Source of the DNA: G963674505 sp964575975
Lineage (GTDB): Bacteria; Desulfobacterota; Desulfobacteria; Desulfobacterales; SKZT01
NCBI GenBank assembly: GCA_964575975.1
Contig: CAZNTU010000187.1
Location: 1 to 10,973 of the forward strand
DNA length: 10,973 bases
Direction: 5' to 3'
This document shows, piece by piece, positions 5,660 to 10,973 of this stretch. Position numbers and translations under genes: made by a program. Positions within the stretch are counted from its first letter, which is position 1; every line of letters begins with the position of its first letter. Under the pieces are notes generated by a model. The model did not search any database. It saw nothing but the letters and a program-made list of their open reading frames with translations, and was not told where the DNA came from.

Positions 5660-7537
5660 CTATTCTCTGCTGTCCAACCCGAGTCCCGCGCGCTTTTTCT
5701 CGATGTGCTTGATGATCAGCGAGGCCGCTTTCTTAGGATCGGGTTCCACGGCGAAAGTCGCGCCGAGGACGCCCTCCAATCCTTCGGTCAAGAGCTTCAC
5801 CACGTTCATGCTTCCCGTGATGGGCGGCATGGGGCCAAGGACCGTGAAGATGCCCGAGGCCACCGCGTATACGCCGATGCTGACCGCTTTTTCCGAATAC
5901 CACTCGGGGGCGGCGCCGGCCAGCGGAAGCGCGCTGATATCCGTTCCCAAGGCGTTCGCCAGAGCGGAAGCCAGCACGAGGATGCGGACGTTGTCCACGC
6001 AGCTTCCGAAATGCAATACCGGCGGAACGCCCAGCGCTACGCAAATCTCCTTCAACCCGGGTCCCGCCAGAGCGGCGGCTTCCGAATTCTTGAAACCGGC
6101 CTTCGCGGTCGCGACCGCCGCGCAACCCGTATCCACCACCAGAATATCGTTGGCGATGAGTTCCTTGATCAGGTTGACGTGCGCGAAATCGTGCTGGATT
6201 TTGGGGTTGTTGCAGCCGACCACGCCGACCGCGCCCCGGATTTTGCCGGCCTTGATGGCGTCGATCAAAGGCGCCGCAGTACCTCCCAGCGCTTCGACCA
6301 CCGATTCTACAGAAAAGCCTCCGATGGCCGACACGGGTTCCACAGGAATGTAAACCTCTCCCCTGTTCCCGAAATTCTCCACCGCCGCGCGCATCAGTTT
6401 CTTCGCGAGTTCCGCGGCGATGTCCGGATGGAATTCGTGGTGCTCCATGCCCGGAAAACGGGCCTTGTCGCTGGTGCTGATCATCTTGGTGTGGTAGCAG
6501 GAGCCGATGTTTCCCAAGGAGGGCATGATGCACTGGTAGTCGGCGAAAAGCATGTCCACGGCGCCGGTCGCGATCACCAGTTCGGTCATCAGGTGGTTTC
6601 CGGCCATGGCCACCCCGTGGCGCATCAGAAGCTCGTTTCCGGTGCAGCACAAACCGGCGATGTTGATTCCCTTCGCGCCCTTTTGCTTCGCCAGGGCCAG
6701 GATGTCCGGGTCCTGGGCGGCCATCAGGATCATTTCCGAAACGACCGGGTTGTGTCCGTGAACTGCCACGTTCACATGGTCCTCCTTCAGAACGCCGATG
6801 TTCGCCGCCGTTTGGACCGGTTTGGGAGTTCCGTATAAAATATCGGAGACTTCCGTGGCGATCATGGAGCCGCCCCAGCCGTCGGACAAGGCGTTCCTGA
6901 CCGCCTGCAGAAGAAGGCTCTGCCATCCGTTGTCCACGCCCATGTGAGTGCGGTGCATCATCTCGGAAGTCTCCCTGTCGATGCCTCTGGGAGTGACTCC
7001 GATCTTTTGCCAAATTTCCTGCCTCGCCTTGGGCGCCCTGTTGACCATCTGGACCGCCTTCTTGCGGGTCCCGAAATCCTCCTGCATGGCGTAGGCCACC
7101 TCGCCCGCGATCTTCAGCGTCGGTTTTCCTTCGGTTTCGATCCCGTACTCGGCGGCGACTCTCTTGAGCTTTTCTTCGTCCTTGATGGAATATCCCGGCG
7201 CTTTTCCCTCGGCCACCGCCGCGAGCACTTCCACGAGATCGCGGCCGTGATCGGAATGGGACGCGGCGCCGGAGGCGACCATGCGCCCGAGGTTTCTTGC
7301 GACGATGATATCTGCGTCGGCGCCGCAAACGCCCTTCTGGGGACCTTCGCCGAAAGGATCGACCCGGCAGGGCCCCATGTTGCAAATCCGGCAGCTCAAA
7401 CCCATTTCGCAGTAGCCGCATTGCGGAAGTTGCGCCTCGTAGCGGTCCCAAACGGTTTCAAGCTGGTCCCTCTCGGCCTTCTTCAGCATCAGCCGGCCAT
7501 CCTCGGCAATCGTTCTTTCCTTATAGTCTTTGCTCAT
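5660..7537 (-). CDS. cooS: Anaerobic carbon monoxide dehydrogenase, catalytic subunit
   Basis: This is the homodimeric nickel enzyme that interconverts CO and CO2. At 625 residues it is a usual full length. Cysteines 49, 52, 57 and 71 fit cluster B. For the subunit-bridging D-cluster, C40 and C43 form a CxxC pair, and residue 48, where the CODH-II of Carboxydothermus has its second D-cluster cysteine, is Ser. All C-cluster ligands can be placed: H262 (VHGHNP), C298 (LCCTGNE), C336 (DYQCIMPS), C442 (GVVGCNNP), C472 (DTGCAAV) and C513 (HFGSCVDN), plus the catalytic lysine K550 (WYSEKAVSIG). The ATG is preceded by AAGGAGGTG. The gene starts 18 bases after cooF and ends before a strong terminator. 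No acetyl-CoA synthase or cooC is adjacent. It is predicted to be active. Confidence 0.97.
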   Translation of the reverse strand: MSKDYKERTIAEDGRLMLKKAERDQLETVWDRYEAQLPQCGYCEMGLSCRICNMGPCRVDPFGEGPQKGVCGADADIIVARNLGRMVASGAASHSDHGRDLVEVLAAVAEGKAPGYSIKDEEKLKRVAAEYGIETEGKPTLKIAGEVAYAMQEDFGTRKKAVQMVNRAPKARQEIWQKIGVTPRGIDRETSEMMHRTHMGVDNGWQSLLLQAVRNALSDGWGGSMIATEVSDILYGTPKPVQTAANIGVLKEDHVNVAVHGHNPVVSEMILMAAQDPDILALAKQKGAKGINIAGLCCTGNELLMRHGVAMAGNHLMTELVIATGAVDMLFADYQCIMPSLGNIGSCYHTKMISTSDKARFPGMEHHEFHPDIAAELAKKLMRAAVENFGNRGEVYIPVEPVSAIGGFSVESVVEALGGTAAPLIDAIKAGKIRGAVGVVGCNNPKIQHDFAHVNLIKELIANDILVVDTGCAAVATAKAGFKNSEAAALAGPGLKEICVALGVPPVLHFGSCVDNVRILVLASALANALGTDISALPLAGAAPEWYSEKAVSIGVYAVASGIFTVLGPMPPITGSMNVVKLLTEGLEGVLGATFAVEPDPKKAASLIIKHIEKKRAGLGLDSRE

Positions 7538-7555
7538 AGTTTTCCACCTCCTTGC

Positions 7556-8155
7556 TCACATGGATTTCAATGCGGTTTGGGCTTTTTTTGCGGCGTTCAG
7601 CAAATCGAAGCCGGCCGACTTGGTCCCGGCCGGGACTTCGGCGCGAACGCTCCGGGCCACCTCGTCGGTCTTTCTTTTCAACGCCCTGGACGGTTCTTCG
7701 AAGGTCAACGCGCCGGATTTGCACATTTCCACGCAAGCCGGCACAAGTCCCTTCGCCTGTCTTCCGATGCAGTTGTCGCACTTGATCGCGACCGTCCTGC
7801 CCGGCATGGCCTCCATATCTTCGTGATACCGGATTACCCCGAACGGGCAGGCCATGGCGCAGGACGCGCAGTTGATGCACTTGTCTGGGTCGATCAGAAC
7901 CGTGTCGTATTCCGCGTTGCGGTATATCGCGCCGGGTAGGCACGCCATCATGCAGGGCGCCGGGTCGCAGTGCCTGCACCGGTTGGGGAAACCTTCGCCG
8001 TAAAGCCCGACGCCTACGTGGACGCGGGGTTTCGGAAGAGGAATCTCGCAAATGGCTGAAAACAGGCTTCCGGATTTCGAATGCGCGGTCGCGCAGGCGA
8101 TCATGCACTGCATGCAGCCGACGCATCGCTCCGGATGCACCACCACCTTTTTCAT
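7556..8155 (-). CDS. cooF: CooF-like four-cluster ferredoxin
   Basis: This protein carries electrons between CooS and its redox partner. The 199-residue product has sixteen cysteines in four 4Fe-4S sets: C11/14/17/21, C60/63/68/72, C93/96/99/103, and C126/129/141/145. The last set has the widened spacing (CDNC, then eleven residues, then CVEMC) seen in CooF, HycB and DmsB-type subunits. The last 45 residues are charged and free of cysteine. The start at 8155 is preferred over upstream in-frame codons because AAAGGAGG lies five bases before it and the first cluster motif follows at residue 11. It lies 58 bases after the flavoprotein gene and 18 before cooS. No signal peptide is present, so it is cytoplasmic. 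Gene name is by homology and position. Confidence 0.93.
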   Translation of the reverse strand: MKKVVVHPERCVGCMQCMIACATAHSKSGSLFSAICEIPLPKPRVHVGVGLYGEGFPNRCRHCDPAPCMMACLPGAIYRNAEYDTVLIDPDKCINCASCAMACPFGVIRYHEDMEAMPGRTVAIKCDNCIGRQAKGLVPACVEMCKSGALTFEEPSRALKRKTDEVARSVRAEVPAGTKSAGFDLLNAAKKAQTALKSM

Positions 8156-8213
8156 AAAGGCCTCCTTTGTGTTTTGTGAATTGACGGTTTCAGCCCTTTT
8201 TTCCACAAATAGA

Positions 8214-9464
8214 TCAATAGGGGAGAAGCTGCTTGTAGTTGAAGCCCGGGCTCAACATGGCTTCCTTCGGCATGCGCACCGGCGTCTCGCTTCGAATCAG
8301 GGAGACGAAAAGCCCGCCCTGTTCGATGTCGTTGACCATGGCCATGCCTACCAAAACGTCTTCCTTGAAGACAAGTTTCCTATAAAGGGATTTTCGGAAA
8401 TTCATGTGGCTGACTACTTCGAACGAGGGATCGTCCGGAGGGTTCACAAGCCCGCAAGTCATCACGTCCGCGTCGAAAATGCGAATGACGTTTCTGCCGA
8501 GGCTTCCCTTGTATCTCGCCGGCCGTCCCGCCATGTTCATTCCCGCAACAACCCCCTGGTTGACGGCCTCGGGCCAGATGGCGTTCACCCAGGGCGTTTT
8601 CCTGGCGATGTCCACGAACTCGGCCACGTCGCCCGCCGCGTAGATCCCGGGGGAACTCGTTTCCATGTGCTCGTCGACCATGATTCCGAGGTCCACCTTG
8701 ATTTTGTCTTTCGGCGCGAAGGAAAGCGCGGGAAGGACTCCCTTGCCCACGACCACCATGTCGCACTCCAAAAAGGATCCGTCGGACAGGTGCGCCCCGG
8801 AGACGCTCTTGAAGCCCTCGAACGCATTGACTTCGATTCCGACCCGGACGTCCAGTCCCCGGCCGACGAGTTCCTTCAGAATCAGTTTCCCCGCCGGTTC
8901 GTCCACTTGCATGGACAGCGGATAGCCGGACTTGACGAGCATCGTCGCCTTGAGGCCCCTGCGCATCAACCCGTACGCGGCCTTGAATCCCACGAGCCCC
9001 CCGCCCAGCACCAGCGCGCTCTTCGCCCCCGCCAGCGTCTCCAGCATGCCCCTGACGTCTGCTTGGTGCCGCATGAAGAAAACGTTGTTCAGATTGGAGT
9101 TTTCGGCCTTGATCGACCGTGCGTCGGCCCCCGAGGCGATCAGGAGCCTGTCGTAGGGAAACGTCCGTCTCCGTCCGCCGACGGCAGTCTCGTCGATGAC
9201 CACGCTATTCGACTCCACGTCGATGCCCGTGACCCGGGAACCCAGAACCGGCTCCATGTTCAGCTTCTCGTAGAAATCTTCGCCCCGGATGGCCAGTTTT
9301 TCGGGGGATATCGCCCCTTCCAGGACCAGGCTGATCATGGGACGGCAATATGGCGGAAAGGCCTCGTCCCCGATCATGGATATTTCGCCTTCGGCATCCA
9401 ACCGCCTGATGGTTTCCGCAGCCTGCACTCCGGCCACGCCGTTGCCGATAATGACATATTTCAT
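8214..9464 (-). CDS. FAD-dependent pyridine nucleotide oxidoreductase of the CODH operon
   Basis: A 416-residue flavoprotein of the class I pyridine nucleotide-disulfide oxidoreductase superfamily. It has an N-terminal FAD dinucleotide fold (G7-N-G9-V-A-G12), a second, NAD(P)-binding fold (GGGLVG at 154-159) and the second FAD motif GIYAAGDVAE at 273-282. No CxxxxC redox disulfide is present. The position equivalent to the NADH oxidase/CoA-disulfide reductase cysteine region reads PYCRPM at 38-43, with a lone Cys40. Flavoproteins of this type are known next to cooF and cooS in clostridia and deltaproteobacteria and are thought to pass CO-derived electrons to NAD(P)+. The start at 9464 is set by AAGGAGG four bases upstream. 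It is the first gene of the operon. The acceptor (NAD+, NADP+ or other) cannot be read with confidence. Confidence 0.92.
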   Translation of the reverse strand: MKYVIIGNGVAGVQAAETIRRLDAEGEISMIGDEAFPPYCRPMISLVLEGAISPEKLAIRGEDFYEKLNMEPVLGSRVTGIDVESNSVVIDETAVGGRRRTFPYDRLLIASGADARSIKAENSNLNNVFFMRHQADVRGMLETLAGAKSALVLGGGLVGFKAAYGLMRRGLKATMLVKSGYPLSMQVDEPAGKLILKELVGRGLDVRVGIEVNAFEGFKSVSGAHLSDGSFLECDMVVVGKGVLPALSFAPKDKIKVDLGIMVDEHMETSSPGIYAAGDVAEFVDIARKTPWVNAIWPEAVNQGVVAGMNMAGRPARYKGSLGRNVIRIFDADVMTCGLVNPPDDPSFEVVSHMNFRKSLYRKLVFKEDVLVGMAMVNDIEQGGLFVSLIRSETPVRMPKEAMLSPGFNYKQLLPY

Positions 9465-9551
9465 GAAACCTCCTTTTCCGTTGTCTCCGGCGTGTTCGCC
9501 GAAATTTGGAACGAGATGGCTAAAAAAAAACTCCATACAACAAACCATCGT

Positions 9552-9580
9552 AGTATTCAAATGTTATTTTCGAGCGGCAA
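9552..9580 (-). promoter_or_regulatory. Candidate sigma-70 promoter of the CO dehydrogenase operon
   Basis: On the minus strand, TTGCCG (9575-9580) and AATACT (9552-9557) are separated by 17 bases, each matching four of six consensus bases. A start near 9545 would give a leader of about 80 bases, which also contains a small hairpin (CGGCG/CGCCG, 9488-9501). No convincing CooA- or FNR-type palindrome was seen between 9465 and 9660. Transcription running in from the broken cyclase gene upstream is an alternative, as no terminator separates them. Confidence 0.3.
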
Positions 9581-9660
9581 TTGGCGAAAACGCAATGACT
9601 GCAAAAACAGCCTGATGTATTATCCGGATAGCTCTAAAGCCTCGGGAAACGTCCGCACTT

Positions 9661-10099
9661 TTAAACAATGGCAACGAGCCTAGTCCAACCTGCGCTTGCA
9701 CCCTTGATTTTCACGGGAAAACAGCAGACCGTGAAACCGTAAGGCTTCCCGATGGCGGAAAGGTTCGCCATCTTCTCCATATGGCAATAGCCTGTTTCGA
9801 TGCCCGCGAAATGCGCCTCCCAAATCACCCTTGGATCTTTCGTCCTTTTGAATTCTCGGATGATAATGGTAGGGAGCGTCCAAATGGGTCCCGGAATGGG
9901 TGGTCAGCGAGACGAACTCCATCGCCCAAACCAAACCGCCGGGCAGATCGTTTTTTTCGGCCCCGGGGAAAAACATGCGCATCTGCTCCGCCCCCTGGCT
10001 ATGATCCACGTACTCCACTTGGGGAATCATCATGGGCGGGTCGCTTGGAATCCCAGGTTCGATAGCGATGCTTAAATCGACGAAACGCTTTTTTGACAT
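9661..10099 (-). pseudogene. Cyclase-family (kynurenine formamidase-like) gene with internal deletion
   Basis: The first 81 codons are those of a metal-dependent cyclase-family hydrolase (PF04199): FVDLSIAIEPGIPSDPPMM at the start and the metal-binding HSGTHLDAPYHYH at 68-80. After the proline at codon 81 the reading jumps, one base later and in a new frame (from 9855), to EFKRTKDPRVIWEAHFAGIE, then GYCHMEKMANL and FPVKIKGASAGWTRL, which is the normal C-terminus of the family, closing at TAA 9661-9663. About 110 middle codons are missing, with a frame change at the joint. The untouched frame would instead yield a 139-residue protein with an unrelated tail. A good ribosome binding site (GGAGG, four bases before the ATG) survives, so the break looks recent. 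It lies just upstream of the CODH operon on the same strand. Confidence 0.88.
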
Positions 10100-10307
10100 A
10101 CAGCCTCCAACTCCGATGCAGATACGTAAAAGTTTCGCTGTTCAGTACACAGAGCAGGGAAAAAATTTCAAGAAAAAAACTTGCCGCGAAACATCCCTTT
10201 TTTCGTTCCGAAAATCCTCGTTTCGACGCCGTCCAGCGCAAAGGCAAAATAGTATCTCCGATCTTTGTTGAATCGAACAGGGCGCAACGTTCTCTGCAAA
10301 AAGCCTC
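10100..10307. other. Intergenic region between the broken cyclase gene and the csp promoter
   Basis: No convincing gene is seen. Short open frames on both strands lack ribosome binding sites and read like non-coding DNA. The region holds homopolymer A and T runs near 10160-10205 and an imperfect palindrome, CTGTTCAGTACACAG, at about 10138-10152. It should contain the original promoter of the cyclase gene, but no clear -35/-10 pair was found on the minus strand. Confidence 0.4.
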
Positions 10308-10335
10308 TTGATTTCCGCAGGAATTGGTGTATTAT
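10308..10335 (+). promoter_or_regulatory. Sigma-70-type promoter of the cold shock gene
   Basis: TTGATT (10308-10313) and TATTAT (10330-10335) are separated by 16 bases and match the consensus at four and five of six positions. A start near 10342 would give a leader of about 134 bases before the csp ATG, comparable to the long leaders of cspA-type genes. Confidence 0.65.
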
Positions 10336-10350
10336 GCGACTATTCAACAC

Positions 10351-10398
10351 GGTCCCGGGCATAGGTTAATGCGAGGGACGATTTTTATCTGAAGGACC
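10351..10398 (+). promoter_or_regulatory. Alternative hairpins in the 5' part of the csp leader
   Basis: GTCCC (10352-10356) can pair with GGGAC (10375-10379), with an inner GCAT/ATGC helix, followed by a short T-run (ATTTTTAT). The same 5' strand, GGTCC at 10351-10355, can instead pair with GGACC at 10394-10398. The two helices exclude each other, as expected of a leader that changes fold. The helices are short, so this is only suggestive. Confidence 0.4.
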
Positions 10399-10409
10399 CA
10401 TTCTGTACA

Positions 10410-10474
10410 AAGCAGCATCCTCCAGTTAAAGTTTTGAATAAATACAAGAAAATTAAGAAAGGAGGATGTTGTTT
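10410..10474 (+). promoter_or_regulatory. Stem that sequesters the csp Shine-Dalgarno sequence
   Basis: AAGCAGCATCCTCC (10410-10423) can pair along its full length with GGAGGATGTTGTTT (10461-10474): 14 consecutive pairs, two of them G-U, around a 37-base A/U-rich loop. The 3' strand contains the whole Shine-Dalgarno GGAGG (10461-10465) and ends one base before the AUG at 10476. In this fold the ribosome could not bind, so translation would need opening by temperature, a protein, RNA chaperones or an alternative fold. The element is seen directly in sequence; the regulatory role is inferred. Confidence 0.75.
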
Positions 10475-10475
10475 C

Positions 10476-10676
10476 ATGGCCAATGGCACAGTTAAATGGT
10501 TCAACGATCAAAAAGGCTTCGGCTTCATCGAGCAGGAAAACGGACCCGACGTGTTTGTCCATCACACGGCGATAAACGCGCACGGTTTTAAGAGCCTGAA
10601 AGAAGGCGACCGGGTCACTTTCGACATCGAGCAAGGCAAAAAAGGCCTCGCCGCAACGAATGTCACCATAAAGTAA
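10476..10676 (+). CDS. Cold shock protein of the CspA family
   Basis: A 66-residue single cold shock domain, a five-stranded OB-fold that binds single-stranded RNA and DNA and melts RNA secondary structure. RNP1 is visible as KGFGFI at 13-18 and RNP2 as VFVHH at 26-30, with the conserved GTVKWFN at 4-10. The start at 10476 is chosen over the upstream in-frame ATG at 10434 because GGAGG lies ten bases before it and because MANGTVKWFN is the usual family N-terminus. It is a single gene with its own promoter, a long structured leader and a downstream hairpin. Csp proteins commonly regulate their own leaders. Family is certain; which paralogue is not determined. Confidence 0.97.
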   Translation: MANGTVKWFNDQKGFGFIEQENGPDVFVHHTAINAHGFKSLKEGDRVTFDIEQGKKGLAATNVTIK

Positions 10677-10702
10677 AGCTCTTGCATTTCCGCTTGAATC
10701 TT

Positions 10703-10731
10703 GGGCGTCCAACCGGAAAGGGTGGACGCCC
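10703..10731 (+). terminator. Hairpin terminator after csp
   Basis: GGGCGTCCA (10703-10711) and TGGACGCCC (10723-10731) form a perfect 9-bp stem with an 11-base loop, 26 bases after the csp stop. The following sequence (ATTGCATTTCT) is only moderately T-rich, so termination may be partial. Confidence 0.65.
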
Positions 10732-10853
10732 ATTGCATTTCTATGACTCCGGACTCGCGCTCGAATTTTTCGGGAGATCGGGAAGATAGAGCAATAAGAC
10801 CTTAGAGTTGGAACGACCCCTTTCGACGTTCTTGAAGGGTGCGTGATAAATAT

Positions 10854-10895
10854 AAGGCCGCCGCCCGTTTTTTTACGGGCGACGGCCTTTTTTTT
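10854..10895 (+). terminator. Strong intrinsic terminator upstream of the purE-like gene
   Basis: A 15-bp stem with one C-A mismatch (10854-10868 with 10875-10889) encloses a loop of six T residues and is followed by an uninterrupted T-tract to 10895. It ends 26 bases before the next ATG. It may back up the csp terminator, end a short RNA from 10732-10853, or act as an attenuator of the following gene. Confidence 0.88.
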
Positions 10896-10921
10896 ATATC
10901 GAAAGGATGAGGTGTCTTGAT

Positions 10922-10973
10922 ATGAATGCGTCAGCAGCGGAGACTTTTCCCGTGGTGGCCGTTGTCATGGGAA
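10922..10973 (+). CDS. purE: Partial 5' end of purE-like gene (N5-CAIR mutase)
   Basis: Only the first 17 codons are in the window: MNASAAETFPVVAVVMG. The hydrophobic strand ending VVAVVMG matches the start of PurE (N5-carboxyaminoimidazole ribonucleotide mutase, purine biosynthesis), where it is normally followed by SxSD in the substrate-binding loop. GAGGTG lies seven bases before the ATG. The call rests on this short N-terminus alone; another Rossmann-like enzyme cannot be excluded. Confidence 0.55.
   Translation, partial: MNASAAETFPVVAVVMG

Noticed and set aside
5733..7451. Long arginine- and glycine-rich frame of 572 codons inside cooS
   Set aside because: It is a shadow frame on the same strand as cooS, a result of GC-rich codon use; cooS itself has every expected motif.
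9481..9510. Small hairpin CGGCG/CGCCG in the leader of the flavoprotein gene as a regulator binding site
   Set aside because: Five base pairs and a 4-base loop match no known CO- or redox-regulator operator; too weak to call alone.
8052..9683. 543-codon plus-strand frame opposite the flavoprotein and cooF
   Set aside because: It is antisense to two recognised genes, with histidine/arginine-rich composition and no ribosome binding site.
10168..10362. 64-codon minus-strand frame upstream of the cyclase remnant
   Set aside because: It overlaps the csp promoter and leader, lacks a ribosome binding site, and no family was recognised.
10344..10733. 129-codon minus-strand frame opposite csp
   Set aside because: It is a shadow of the cold shock gene and its structured leader.

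Overview
The window looks like chromosomal DNA of an anaerobic bacterium, most plausibly a Desulfobacterota (deltaproteobacterial) sulfate reducer or syntroph. This rests on a nickel carbon monoxide dehydrogenase operon, strong AAGGAGG-type ribosome binding sites, moderately GC-rich coding DNA and the style of the Hsp20, cold shock and cyclase proteins. No rRNA, tRNA, CRISPR array, insertion sequence or integrase was seen, so the lineage is an inference.

Layout: 1-742 holds an intact Hsp20 small heat shock gene with a strong terminator. 741-1915 is a graveyard on the minus strand: a PAS-domain gene cut at both ends, with a frameshift and an internal deletion, then the 3' end of an AAA-ATPase-like/PD-(D/E)XK (DUF1703-type) gene with a frameshift. 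1902-3644 (minus) holds a multi-pass membrane protein, a CCA-enzyme-like nucleotidyltransferase, and a small unknown protein that starts inside the nucleotidyltransferase stop codon and runs into the PD-(D/E)XK wreck. 3794-5286 (plus) is a compact group: a two-helix membrane protein, a 51-residue cysteine-rich protein and an FRG-domain protein, the last two sharing an ATGA overlap. 5290-5573 holds two overlapping GC-rich hairpins and the fused remains of a VapBC-like toxin-antitoxin pair. 5590-9464 (minus) is the CO oxidation operon: FAD/NAD oxidoreductase, CooF-like four-cluster ferredoxin, then CooS. 9661-10099 is a cyclase-family gene broken by an internal deletion. 10308-10731 is a cold shock gene with a long structured leader whose Shine-Dalgarno lies in a 14-bp stem. 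The window ends in the first 17 codons of what looks like purE.

How the genes work together: CooS should oxidise CO at its Ni-Fe-S C-cluster and pass electrons through CooF to the flavoprotein, which would reduce NAD(P)+ or a related carrier. No acetyl-CoA synthase, hydrogenase, cooC maturation ATPase or CO sensor lies in the window, so this is probably a stand-alone CO-oxidising or redox-balancing unit.

The most interesting points are the SD-sequestering stem of the cold shock gene, the FRG/cysteine-rich/membrane protein trio as a candidate conflict system, the nucleotidyltransferase pair, the CxxC version of the CooS D-cluster motif, and four broken genes in 11 kb, at least three of them carrying deletion-type joints.
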